This document shows, piece after piece, positions 1-7,957 of a DNA stretch of 64,000 nt. This stretch comes from UBA7239 sp964509075 (lineage in GTDB: Bacteria; Pseudomonadota; Gammaproteobacteria; Pseudomonadales; UBA7239). Position numbers and translations under genes: made by a program. How positions within the stretch are numbered: the first letter of the stretch is position 1; every line of letters begins with the position of its first letter. The notes beneath the pieces are model-generated. The model had not been told where the DNA came from. It did not search any database and saw nothing but the letters and a program-made list of their open reading frames with translations. The stretch lies in contig CAZDWC010000006.1 of the NCBI GenBank assembly GCA_964509075.1, forward strand, positions 124,001 through 188,000, in the 5' to 3' direction.

Positions 1-273
1 GCCGAACCATTTGATCAGCAAGGCTGCGGGTAGCAGCAGCGCAGGGCCTGCGGTCAGATCCGGATTGAATGGAATTTTTTCGCTGTAGCTGGTGGCCCAG
101 CCGTAAGCATTGAGCCAGTTCTTGGGTACGGACAAAAACATCGCATCGTCCGAAGACGGCAAGGTCTGTAGCGAATGCAGCCAGTGTGCGATGGCGAACC
201 AGGCAAGCAGGATCAGGCTTGCTGTGGGTAGCAGGTGCCGACGTTGCAGGGCTCTCTGTAAGCCATCAGCCAC
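1..273 (-). CDS. Polytopic membrane glycosyltransferase-like protein, N-terminal part (runs off the window)
   Basis: Only the first 91 codons are in the window; the rest lies to the left. The frame begins at GTG 273 and is open to base 1. It shows a short basic N-terminus, one hydrophobic segment (about residues 18-32), then a periplasmic-looking stretch with the motif NPDLTAGPALLLPAALL and a following hydrophobic segment. That layout matches the first loop of dolichyl-phosphate-mannose type (GT39/ArnT-like) transferases, as in the gene at 9494. The start overlaps the stop of the solute-binding protein gene by 8 bases, so translation is probably coupled. Family inferred from the loop motif only; substrate unknown. 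Confidence 0.55.
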   Translation of the reverse strand, partial: MADGLQRALQRRHLLPTASLILLAWFAIAHWLHSLQTLPSSDDAMFLSVPKNWLNAYGWATSYSEKIPFNPDLTAGPALLLPAALLIKWFG

Positions 274-1129
274 GCGGGAGTTCCGTGATGCGCTCGTAGC
301 GGCCATCCTGCTGCAGGCGTCGCAAGCCCTGGTTGAAGTTTTTCATGAACGTGCTGGCGTCGGCCCGCTGTTTGTTGACGAGTAAATAAGCAGAGGGAAA
401 AGGTATTGTTTGCATGCTGGCCACCAGTTGTTTCTGTTGGCTGGCCGTTAGTGCCATTAACGTGTTGCGGCCGGTGCTGTAAGGCGTCAGGAATGCATCG
501 GCTTTTTTATCCAACAGTAGTTGCATGGCTTCGCGTTCGTTGCGTGCCGGTACTGCTGTGACGAGATGTTTGCTCAGGGCGGTATAGGTTCTGCTGTCGT
601 ACACATACTCCGGCACCCAGGCCAGGCGTAGATTTTTCTGTAGCGGCAGTCCACCCTGTAGCGGTTTGTCGGCGCGCGAGTACAGGATTGCCTGCAGTTT
701 CAGCAGGGGCGTACTGGCCACGAAATCATCCATGCGCAAATCATCGCTGACCCAGATGATCGCGGCGTCTACCTCCTGATTGGCCAGCATGTCCAACGCC
801 TTGCTCCAGTGCATGAAGCGCAGGTGTGTCTGCGTGCCGTCGCGGCCAATGACTTCGTTGACCAGTCTCGGCGCAATGCCCAGATAGGACAGGTTGGCGC
901 CGGCGTACGGTGCCCAGTTGTGCACGGCAATTTCCAGACGCGGCTTGTCCTTGGTGCTTTCGTCAATGGTGACGGACTTCGCGGGTTTGTTGCGCTTCAG
1001 CGGCGGTTCCAGCGGTAGCGACTGTGCCATCACCCACAGCGGCATCAGCAACAGCAGTAGTGCAGCCAGGTATTTGGCTGGCGAAAGCGGATGTTGGTGT
1101 GTGCTTGAAATGGTGGCGACAGACCCCAT
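266..1129 (-). CDS. Periplasmic solute-binding protein, family 3 type
   Basis: 287 residues. An N-terminal hydrophobic segment (about residues 20-36, ending near VMAQS) looks like a signal peptide, so the product should be periplasmic. The body has the layout of bacterial extracellular solute-binding protein family 3: the opening strand LEIAVHNWAPYAG, the segment LDMLANQEVDAAIIWVSDDL and the second-lobe motif EAMQLLLDKKADAFLTPYS. No permease or ATPase gene lies beside it, so it may be a stand-alone sensor-like binding protein rather than part of a transporter. The ATG at 1129 has a good ribosome-binding site (GGGAGAG) just upstream. The membrane protein gene downstream overlaps its stop. Ligand unknown. 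Confidence 0.75.
   Translation of the reverse strand: MGSVATISSTHQHPLSPAKYLAALLLLLMPLWVMAQSLPLEPPLKRNKPAKSVTIDESTKDKPRLEIAVHNWAPYAGANLSYLGIAPRLVNEVIGRDGTQTHLRFMHWSKALDMLANQEVDAAIIWVSDDLRMDDFVASTPLLKLQAILYSRADKPLQGGLPLQKNLRLAWVPEYVYDSRTYTALSKHLVTAVPARNEREAMQLLLDKKADAFLTPYSTGRNTLMALTASQQKQLVASMQTIPFPSAYLLVNKQRADASTFMKNFNQGLRRLQQDGRYERITELPRG
1104..1129 (+). promoter_or_regulatory. Heat-shock (sigma-32) promoter of htpG
   Basis: CTTGAA at 1104-1109 and CCCCAT at 1124-1129 are separated by 14 bases, matching the RpoH consensus in both boxes and in spacing. It lies about 84 bases upstream of the htpG start, inside the 5' end of the divergent gene (its ATG complement is part of the -10 box). Heat-shock control of htpG is well established in gammaproteobacteria. 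Confidence 0.8.
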
Positions 1130-1212
1130 TGTTCTCTCCCGTACAGGGCCTGCATGTGCGGGCCTTAGATTGGCCGAGAGTTTACCTGTAATTGTTGGAG
1201 TCCAGTACCCGT

Positions 1213-3093
1213 ATGAGCGCCGAAACCCTTTCCTTCCAGACAGAAGCCAAGCAGCTGCTGCAGCTGATGATTCACTCCTTGTACAGCAATCGCGAGATAT
1301 TCCTGCGCGAGCTGGTATCCAACGCTTCGGATGCCTGCGACAAGTTGCGCTTTGAGGCCTTGGCAGACAACTCTCTGTACGAGAGCGATGGTGAATTGCG
1401 TGTGCGTGTCAGTGGCGATGAAACGACACACACCATTACCATTGAAGACAATGGTATCGGCATGAGTCGTGAGGAAGCGGTTGCACATCTGGGCACAATC
1501 GCCCGTTCAGGTACGGCGGAATTTCTCAAGAATCTTTCCGGTGACCAGAAAAAAGACAGTCACCTGATCGGCCAGTTCGGCGTGGGTTTCTATTCGGCCT
1601 TTATTGTTGCCGACAAAGTGGAAGTCTTTACCCGTCGTGCCGGTCTGTCTGCTGGCAGTGGCGTGCATTGGGTTTCCACCGGCGAAGCCGATTTTTCTGT
1701 GGCCGATATTGAAAAAGCCGAGCGCGGTACCCGCATCGTCTTGCACTTGAAAGAGGATGCGAAGGAATTTGTCAGTGACTGGCAGCTGCGTTCCATTATC
1801 AAGAAATATTCCGACCATATCGCCGTTCCTGTCCAGATGCGTGCCTATGTGCCGCCGGCTGCAGAAGGCGAAGAACAGAAAGTAGGTGATTGGGAAGCTG
1901 TGAACAGTGCCACTGCACTGTGGACGCGTAGCAAGAACGACATTACGGATGAGGAATACAAATCCTTCTACAACCATGTTTCACACGATTACAACGAGCC
2001 ATTGAGCTGGAGTCACAATCGCGTGGAAGGCAAGCTGGAATACACCAGCTTGCTCTACATCCCCGCCGAAGCGCCGTTTGATCTCTACCAGCGCGATGCT
2101 GCTCGCGGCTTGAAGCTGTATGTGCAGCGCACCTTCATCATGGACGATGCCGAGCAGTTTCTGCCTTTGTACCTGCGTTTTGTCAAAGGCGTCATTGACT
2201 CCAATGATTTGTCACTCAATGTCTCGCGTGAAATCTTGCAGCAGGACAGCGTCGTGGACAGCATGAAAACTGCGCTTACCAAGCGTGTGCTGGATATGCT
2301 GGAAAAACTGGCAGAAGACAAGGAGAAATACGCAAGCTTCTGGAAAGCGTTCGGCAGCGTATTGAAAGAAGGTGTGGCAGAAGATTTTGCCAATCGTGAG
2401 CGCATCGGCAAGTTAATGCGTTTCGCTACGACTACTTCTGGTCGCGAGCAGGATCAGTCGCTGGACGATTACATCGCGCGCATGAAGGAGGGGCAGACAC
2501 AGATTTATTACATCGCGGCAGACCAGTACGAAACCGCGCGCAACAGTCCGCATCTGGAAATCTTCCGCGCCAACGACATTGAAGTGCTGTTGCTGCACGA
2601 TCGTCTCGACGAGTGGATGATGAACTATTTCCGCGAGTACGCCGGCAAATCCTTTGCCGATGTCGCGCGCGGGGATCTGGATGTCTCGCATCTGTTGAAA
2701 GACAAACCGGCAGAAGAGAAAACGGAAGAGAAAGCCGCGACGGATGATGCCTTGGTCGAGCGTTTGAAAACGCTGCTGGTTGAACAGGTGGAAACGGTGC
2801 GTTACTCCACGCGTCTGGTGGATTCGCCTGCTTGTCTGGTGGTGGGTCAGGCGGACATGGGTTTCCAGATGCGCCGCATCATGGAGGCTGCCGGACAGGC
2901 CATGCCGCAGAGCAAGCCGATTCTGGAACTGAATGCGAAGCATGCGTTGGTGAGCCGACTGGGCGACACCGAAGATGAGCGTGTGTTCGAGGATCTCGCG
3001 CATGTACTGCTGGACGAAGCGCGCCTGTCTGCCGGGCAGCCGTTGGACAATCCGGCCGGTTTCGTGGCTCGGGTGAATCGCCTGTTGCTCTGA
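1213..3093 (+). CDS. htpG: Chaperone HtpG (bacterial Hsp90)
   Basis: 626 residues from ATG 1213, the usual HtpG length. The GHKL ATPase domain is clear: the helix motif REIFLRELVSNASDACDK, the ATP-binding motif EDNGIGMSREE, and GQFGVGFYSAFIVADKV. The middle domain carries the conserved SLNVSREILQQ motif, and the C-terminal dimerisation domain follows. The product is a cytosolic ATP-dependent chaperone acting on partly folded clients. An in-frame TTG at 1192 would add seven residues, but MSAETLSFQTE matches the family N-terminus. The gene is single, with its own sigma-32 promoter and an inverted repeat after the stop. Confidence 0.97.
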   Translation: MSAETLSFQTEAKQLLQLMIHSLYSNREIFLRELVSNASDACDKLRFEALADNSLYESDGELRVRVSGDETTHTITIEDNGIGMSREEAVAHLGTIARSGTAEFLKNLSGDQKKDSHLIGQFGVGFYSAFIVADKVEVFTRRAGLSAGSGVHWVSTGEADFSVADIEKAERGTRIVLHLKEDAKEFVSDWQLRSIIKKYSDHIAVPVQMRAYVPPAAEGEEQKVGDWEAVNSATALWTRSKNDITDEEYKSFYNHVSHDYNEPLSWSHNRVEGKLEYTSLLYIPAEAPFDLYQRDAARGLKLYVQRTFIMDDAEQFLPLYLRFVKGVIDSNDLSLNVSREILQQDSVVDSMKTALTKRVLDMLEKLAEDKEKYASFWKAFGSVLKEGVAEDFANRERIGKLMRFATTTSGREQDQSLDDYIARMKEGQTQIYYIAADQYETARNSPHLEIFRANDIEVLLLHDRLDEWMMNYFREYAGKSFADVARGDLDVSHLLKDKPAEEKTEEKAATDDALVERLKTLLVEQVETVRYSTRLVDSPACLVVGQADMGFQMRRIMEAAGQAMPQSKPILELNAKHALVSRLGDTEDERVFEDLAHVLLDEARLSAGQPLDNPAGFVARVNRLLL

Positions 3094-3108
3094 AGCGTTT
3101 TCTGCACA

Positions 3109-3139
3109 AGAGGGCTACCCATAGTCGGGTTGGCCCTCT
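3109..3139 (+). terminator. Possible terminator hairpin after htpG
   Basis: AGAGGGC at 3109-3115 pairs with GCCCTCT at 3133-3139 across a partly paired loop, starting 16 bases after the htpG stop. There is no run of T after it, so it may be a transcript-end stabilising hairpin rather than a full intrinsic terminator. Confidence 0.35.
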
Positions 3140-3190
3140 ATCATCGCCAGCCTGTTTTTTGTTCACACTTTGTTTATCAGGATTGCTGTC

Positions 3191-3715
3191 ATGGGACATA
3201 TCGCCGTTTACAACGCCACTGCCAAACTGTCAGCCGAGCAGGCCTGGGAGAAGTTGAAAGATCTGTCGCTGGCCAACAACTATGTGCCGGGTATCACCAA
3301 GTGTGTGATTACCACGGACAAGAAAGAGGGGGTAGGTGCCAGTCGTCGCGTTTCCGGCCCGCAGCAGGCGCTGGATGAAACCGTGATCGAGTGGAACGAG
3401 GGGCGGGGGTTTGTCATTCGCCTGCATAACGGCGACAAGCCTGCCAAGCCGTTTGGCGACGCCAGTTTTACCTATCGCATCGACAAGATTGACAACAAGA
3501 CCTGCAAACTCACCTGCACCATGACCTATGAAATGGGCCTGGGTTTTCTCGGTGGCGTCCTGCACAGCCTGTTTCTCGGCAACCTGATCCGCAACAACAT
3601 CCGCGATGTTACCTTGTCCATGGCCTACTTCTATGAGACAGGCAAGCGCCCATCGAAAGATGATCTGGTGCGCCTGCGCGCCGAAGACAAGAAAAACGCC
3701 AAGCCTTTTCCGTGA
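3191..3715 (+). CDS. SRPBCC (START-like) family protein
   Basis: 174 residues from ATG 3191, which is preceded by AGGA at good spacing; an upstream in-frame start would add seven residues without its own site. The pattern is that of the polyketide cyclase/START-like helix-grip fold: an N-terminal strand, an amphipathic helix (AEQAWEKLKDLS), alternating strands with DETVIEWNEGRGFVIRL, and a long C-terminal region. Such proteins bind hydrophobic ligands in a cavity, but no specific ligand can be named. Its stop overlaps the GTG of rluC by 4 bases, so the two are co-translated. Confidence 0.75.
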   Translation: MGHIAVYNATAKLSAEQAWEKLKDLSLANNYVPGITKCVITTDKKEGVGASRRVSGPQQALDETVIEWNEGRGFVIRLHNGDKPAKPFGDASFTYRIDKIDNKTCKLTCTMTYEMGLGFLGGVLHSLFLGNLIRNNIRDVTLSMAYFYETGKRPSKDDLVRLRAEDKKNAKPFP

Positions 3716-4665
3716 GCGAGCCAACGTCCTCCGCTCCTCGAACTCCCGTGCAACTGGTCACCGTGGACGAGAACCACGACGGCCAGCGTATCGACAACTT
3801 CCTGCTCGGCCAGCTCAAGGGTGTACCGCGCGCCTTGGTGTATCGCATTCTGCGCAAGGGCGAGGTGCGGGTGAACAAGGGGCGGGCGAAGCCTGAGCAG
3901 AAGCTGAATGTGGGCGATGTGGTGCGTATCCCGCCGTTGCACTTGCCGGAAGCGGATGCTCCCGCCAAGGCCGGCAGCAATCTGCTGGCCGAACTGGAGT
4001 CGCGTATCTTGTACGAAGACAAGCAGCTTATCGCTATCAATAAGCCGGCGGGTTTGGCGGTGCACGGTGGCAGTGGCATACGTTTGGGCTTGATTGAGGC
4101 GCTGCGGCAACTGCGCCCACAGGAAAAAATGCTGGAGTTGGTACACCGATTGGATCGCGATACCTCCGGCTGCATGTTGATCGCCAAAAAGCGTTCGACC
4201 TTGACGGCATTGCATGATGATCTGCGTGAAGGTCGCGTCGACAAACGCTATCTGGCCCTGGTCCATGGACGCTGGCCGGCGCGCATCAAGGATGTGAAAG
4301 CGCCGCTGCTGAAAAATGAAGTGGCCAGCATCGTGCGCGTCAGTGATGCCGGCAAATCTGCGCACACCGGCTTCACGATCAGGCAGCAATTCGATGATTA
4401 CACCTTGCTGGAGGCGAAGCCCTACACGGGTCGCACGCACCAGATTCGCGTGCATGCGAAGCACGCCGGGCATTCACTGGTCGGCGATGATAAATACAGC
4501 GATCCCGAAAAAAATGCCGTTGCCGAAAAACGCGGCTTCAAACGCCTGTGCCTGCACGCGGCGTCACTGACATTTACCTTGCCCGCCACCGGAGAAAAAA
4601 TGCGCGTGGAAGCGCCGTTGCCGGAGGATATTGCCCTGCCATTAATGAAAATGGATACAGAGTGA
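3712..4665 (+). CDS. rluC: 23S rRNA pseudouridine(955/2504/2580) synthase RluC
   Basis: 317 residues with an N-terminal S4 RNA-binding domain (about residues 20-80, DGQRIDNFLLGQLKGVPRALVYRIL) and the RluA-family catalytic domain. The catalytic aspartate is Asp148 in HRLDRDTSG, and the downstream GRTHQIRVH motif is intact. The enzyme isomerises uridines of 23S rRNA to pseudouridine. The S4 domain, length and following HAD phosphatase gene fit RluC rather than RluD or RluA. Starts at GTG 3712, overlapping the gene before, and its stop overlaps the start of the gene after. Confidence 0.9.
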   Translation: MSEPTSSAPRTPVQLVTVDENHDGQRIDNFLLGQLKGVPRALVYRILRKGEVRVNKGRAKPEQKLNVGDVVRIPPLHLPEADAPAKAGSNLLAELESRILYEDKQLIAINKPAGLAVHGGSGIRLGLIEALRQLRPQEKMLELVHRLDRDTSGCMLIAKKRSTLTALHDDLREGRVDKRYLALVHGRWPARIKDVKAPLLKNEVASIVRVSDAGKSAHTGFTIRQQFDDYTLLEAKPYTGRTHQIRVHAKHAGHSLVGDDKYSDPEKNAVAEKRGFKRLCLHAASLTFTLPATGEKMRVEAPLPEDIALPLMKMDTE

Positions 4666-5909
4666 GTTTTACGGAAACTTCTGCAGCTGCACGATATTCA
4701 GTTGCCGTTATCGGTGCCGGCCCTGCGGGTCTGATGGCGGCCGAGGTGCTGTCGCAGGCAGGTGTGCAGGTCGATATCTACGATGCCATGCGTTCTCCCG
4801 GTCGCAAGTTCCTGCTCGCGGGTATCGGCGGCATGAACATTACCCACGCGGAAGATTTTGCAAGTTTTGTTACACGTTACGGTGCGCGCGCTGCTGAATT
4901 CGAGCCTTTGTTGCAGGGCTTTGGTGCGCAACAGTTGCGCAGCTGGATACACGAGCTCGGTGTGGAGACCTTTGTCGGTACATCCGGGCGCGTGTTTCCG
5001 CGCGAGATGAAAGCCGCGCCGCTGCTGCGCAAGTGGTTGCATCGGCTGCGCGGCAGCGGTGTGAAACTGCACATGCGTCACCGCTGGCTGGGTTGGCAGA
5101 ACGATAATCTGTTATTGGCAACGCCGGATGGCGAAAAAAACGTGAAGGCGGATGCTGTCGTGTTGGCGCTGGGCGGTGCCAGCTGGCCGGTGCTGGGATC
5201 GGATGGTGCCTGGTTTTCCCTGTTGCAGCAGAAAAATATCGCGTTGGCGACTTTGCAACCCGGCAATTGCGGTTTTGAAGTGGAGACCTTGCACGGCAAT
5301 GGCTGGAGTGAGTTTTTTGCGCAGAAATTTGCCGGTCAGCCGCTCAAGTCGGTTGCAGTGGCAGGCAGGGTTGGTGAATGCGTCATTACAGCGAGCGGTA
5401 TTGAAGGTGGATGGGTCTACGCCTTGTCTGCAGCGCTGCGCGAAAGTATCAATGCGCAGGGTTCGGCAAGCTTGCTGCTGGATCTGGTGCCGGATCGCAG
5501 TGAGTCTGCGCTGAAAAATGCCTTGGAGCGTCCGCGCTGCAAGCGTTCACTTGGCGAACATCTGCGCAAGACCTGTGGCATTGACGGTGTCAAGGCAGCG
5601 TTGTTGCGCGAATATTTTTCTGCCGATGTATTTGCCGATGCGGGCAAGCTGGCTGCAGCCATCAAAGCGGTGCCATTGCGTTTGATTGGTCCGCGACCGT
5701 TGGCAGAAGCCATCAGCACGGCGGGCGGTGTCTGTTTTGATGCACTGGATGACAACCTGATGTTGCAAAAACTGCCGGGTGTATTTTGTGCCGGCGAGAT
5801 GCTGGATTGGGAAGCGCCGACGGGCGGCTATCTGCTGACAGGTTGCTTTTCCACAGGTCGCGCAGTGGGGCAGGGCGTGTTGCGCTGGTTGCAGGTGCAA
5901 TCCCCATGA
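4662..5909 (+). CDS. FAD-dependent oxidoreductase, BaiN/HI0933-like flavoprotein
   Basis: 415 residues from GTG 4662, which overlaps the rluC stop. The N-terminal dinucleotide-binding motif VIGAGPAGLMAAEVLSQ is followed by GRKFLLAGIGGMNITH, the hallmark of the HI0933/BaiN-type flavoprotein family. A second FAD motif near the C-terminus (GVFCAGEMLDWEAPTGGYLLTGCFSTG) is also typical. Likely a soluble NAD(P)H-dependent flavoenzyme; the physiological substrate is not known for most of the family. Position within a compact run suggests co-transcription with rluC and the HAD phosphatase. Confidence 0.85.
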   Translation: MSFTETSAAARYSVAVIGAGPAGLMAAEVLSQAGVQVDIYDAMRSPGRKFLLAGIGGMNITHAEDFASFVTRYGARAAEFEPLLQGFGAQQLRSWIHELGVETFVGTSGRVFPREMKAAPLLRKWLHRLRGSGVKLHMRHRWLGWQNDNLLLATPDGEKNVKADAVVLALGGASWPVLGSDGAWFSLLQQKNIALATLQPGNCGFEVETLHGNGWSEFFAQKFAGQPLKSVAVAGRVGECVITASGIEGGWVYALSAALRESINAQGSASLLLDLVPDRSESALKNALERPRCKRSLGEHLRKTCGIDGVKAALLREYFSADVFADAGKLAAAIKAVPLRLIGPRPLAEAISTAGGVCFDALDDNLMLQKLPGVFCAGEMLDWEAPTGGYLLTGCFSTGRAVGQGVLRWLQVQSP

Positions 5910-5922
5910 AGGAATCAAGCTG

Positions 5923-6582
5923 ATGTTGTTGATTTTTGACTGGGACGGCACGCTGATCGATTCCACGGCCAAGATTGTGCGTTGCATGCAGTGCGCGGCA
6001 GAGCAGGTGGGTGTGGATGTGCTGGAGGCGGATGCCATTTGCCAGATCATAGGCCTCGGCTTGCCGGAGGCGATTGCCGAGCTCTACCCCGATCTCGATG
6101 CGCGGCAGCGTGAAGCCGTGCGCGAGCAGTATGTACATTTCTTTATCAGCGTGGATCAGACGCCATCGCCATTTTTCAGCGGTGTGGAAGAGGCACTGCA
6201 TCAATTGCGGGATCAGGGCTACACGATGGCTGTTGCTACAGGCAAGAGCCGGCGCGGGCTGGATCGCGTGCTCGACCAGCTGGATATGCAGGATTTCTTT
6301 CACGCGACGCGCTGTGCAGATGAAACGCGCTCGAAGCCGCATCCGCAAATGCTGGAAGAGTTGCTCGCCGTGTTTGCCCGTCAGGCTGGTGAGGCCTTGA
6401 TGGTAGGGGATACGCACTTCGATATGGCCATGGCGCAGGCCATTTCCATGCCGCGTGTGGCTGTCAGTTACGGGGCGCACCGGCTAGAACAACTGCTGCC
6501 GCATACGCCATTGGTTTGCTTGAGCCGATTCGACGAATTGCCGCCGTGGTTGGAGCAATACCGTTCTGGTCAAGTCTTTTAA
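5923..6582 (+). CDS. HAD-superfamily phosphatase (phosphoglycolate-phosphatase-like)
   Basis: 219 residues. The nucleophile motif FDWDGTLIDS sits at residues 5-14 (Asp6, Asp8), the threonine motif is VATGKSRRG, the lysine lies in SKPHPQML, and the last acidic motif is MVGDTHFDMAMA. All four HAD motifs are intact, with a helical cap after motif I (subfamily IA). Phosphatases of this type next to rluC are widespread in pseudomonads; the natural substrate is uncertain. Start ATG 5923 follows AAGGA, 13 bases after the previous stop. Confidence 0.85.
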   Translation: MLLIFDWDGTLIDSTAKIVRCMQCAAEQVGVDVLEADAICQIIGLGLPEAIAELYPDLDARQREAVREQYVHFFISVDQTPSPFFSGVEEALHQLRDQGYTMAVATGKSRRGLDRVLDQLDMQDFFHATRCADETRSKPHPQMLEELLAVFARQAGEALMVGDTHFDMAMAQAISMPRVAVSYGAHRLEQLLPHTPLVCLSRFDELPPWLEQYRSGQVF

Positions 6583-6660
6583 TTCACGGCAAGGGTTCGT
6601 CAGCCGGGATCGAAACGGCTAGAATTCGCAGCTGCGTTAATGTGCTCACGGTGGTCTCTT

Positions 6661-7311
6661 TTGGAACAGGCAGTCAAACAGCGCTTGGTGGGAGTCGCAG
6701 TACTGGCGGCCCTGGCAGTGATTACCCTGCCCATGGTGTTTGACACCGAACGTCGCCCCGGCGTACAGGTACCTGAGGAAATGCCGCCGCGCCCGTCGAT
6801 TAATGAAGTGCCGGTTGCCGATCCTGTACCGGTGGCGCCGCAAGCGGATATCGCACCATCAGTGCCGGTGGACGAGATGTATGGCATGAGCACTGACAAG
6901 GCCGTGCCAGTGCCCGAGAGCGAACTGGCGCAACCATCGCAGCCTTCAGTAGCGCCTGCCGATGCCGTGTCTTCAACCAAACCGATACCGCCAGCCAATA
7001 CGGCGCAGCCAGCGCCACTGCCAGCTGTGCCGCCGGCGCCTGGTGGCAAACTGGCGGCCAATGGCGCGCCGGAAGCCTGGGTGGTACAGGTGGCAGCCAT
7101 GTCGGACAAGAAAAAAGCCGACGCCCTCATCGCACAGTTGAAGCTGAACGGTCAGGCCGCCTTTGCCCGTACCACGCATACCGACAAGGGCGATACCATC
7201 CGCGTCTTCATCGGGCCGAAACTGGATCGTGCACAGGCCGCGCGCATCAAGCAGAAAGTGGACAAGGATCTCGGCCTGCAAACGATGATTGTGCCATTTG
7301 CGCCCAAATGA
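6661..7311 (+). CDS. SPOR-domain cell-division protein (DedD-like)
   Basis: About 216 residues from TTG 6661, which has GGTGG upstream; ATG 6640 is an alternative adding seven residues. One N-terminal membrane segment (VGVAVLAALAVITLPMVF) is followed by a long proline- and alanine-rich linker and a C-terminal SPOR domain of about 75 residues (AWVVQVAAMSDKKKADALIAQL onward). SPOR domains bind denuded glycan at the septum, so the product should be anchored in the inner membrane and recruited to division sites. It sits before cvpA-purF, as in pseudomonads, where folC often precedes it; folC is absent here. Confidence 0.85.
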   Translation: MEQAVKQRLVGVAVLAALAVITLPMVFDTERRPGVQVPEEMPPRPSINEVPVADPVPVAPQADIAPSVPVDEMYGMSTDKAVPVPESELAQPSQPSVAPADAVSSTKPIPPANTAQPAPLPAVPPAPGGKLAANGAPEAWVVQVAAMSDKKKADALIAQLKLNGQAAFARTTHTDKGDTIRVFIGPKLDRAQAARIKQKVDKDLGLQTMIVPFAPK

Positions 7312-7324
7312 CAGCGAGCTCGTG

Positions 7325-7912
7325 ATGACAGCATTTTTCGATCAATTCGGCTACAACGGTGCAGACTGGTGCATAGTGATGGTCGTGCTGCTGTCAGCCC
7401 TGATCAGCATCGTGCGCGGTTTCGTCAAGGAAGCCCTGTCGCTGCTGGTGTGGGTGGCAGCCTTTTTTGTGGCTTTCTATTTCAGCGATCGCATGGCGCT
7501 GTTATTGATCAACGCGGTTGCCACGCCATCACTGCGCTATGTCGCAGCATTTGCCTTGTTGTTTGTCTGCACATTGATTGTCGGTAGCTTGATCAACTAT
7601 ATCATCAGTCAACTGGTCAGGATCAGTGGCTTGTCGGCGATGGACCGTTTGCTGGGCATGATGTTCGGTGTTTGTCGCGGCGTGCTGGTTGTGCTGCTGA
7701 TTCTCGTTTTCCTGCCGAAGATTGCACCGGTACAGCAGGATCCGTGGTGGCAGCAGTCAAAACTGGTGCCGCGCGTGCTGGTACTGGAAAACTGGTCGCG
7801 TGAAACAGCGGCAGTGTTGTCTGGCTGGAGTATGCAGCAGTTCGACAAGGTGCAGGCGCAAAAGAAACAGCAGGAAAAATCGCGGCAGGAGCCAGTGCAG
7901 TTGCACAAATAG
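7325..7912 (+). CDS. cvpA: CvpA family membrane protein
   Basis: 195 residues from ATG 7325. Four hydrophobic segments in the first 145 residues and the motifs SIVRGFVKEALSLLVWV and DRLLGMMFGVCRGVLVVLLIL mark the colicin V production protein family. The C-terminal tail is short, charged and rich in Gln and Lys. Sits in the inner membrane; the exact activity is unsettled, though loss of cvpA affects colicin V export and envelope stress tolerance in other species. It lies 45 bases before purF, the classic cvpA-purF pairing. Confidence 0.92.
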   Translation: MTAFFDQFGYNGADWCIVMVVLLSALISIVRGFVKEALSLLVWVAAFFVAFYFSDRMALLLINAVATPSLRYVAAFALLFVCTLIVGSLINYIISQLVRISGLSAMDRLLGMMFGVCRGVLVVLLILVFLPKIAPVQQDPWWQQSKLVPRVLVLENWSRETAAVLSGWSMQQFDKVQAQKKQQEKSRQEPVQLHK

Positions 7913-7957
7913 TTCGATGGTTTTTCATTCAGGTTTTTTGATCGGTGGTGAGGCGTT

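Noticed and set aside
266..1129. Solute-binding protein as part of an ABC importer
   Set aside because: No permease or ATPase gene lies next to it in the window, so only the binding-protein fold is claimed.
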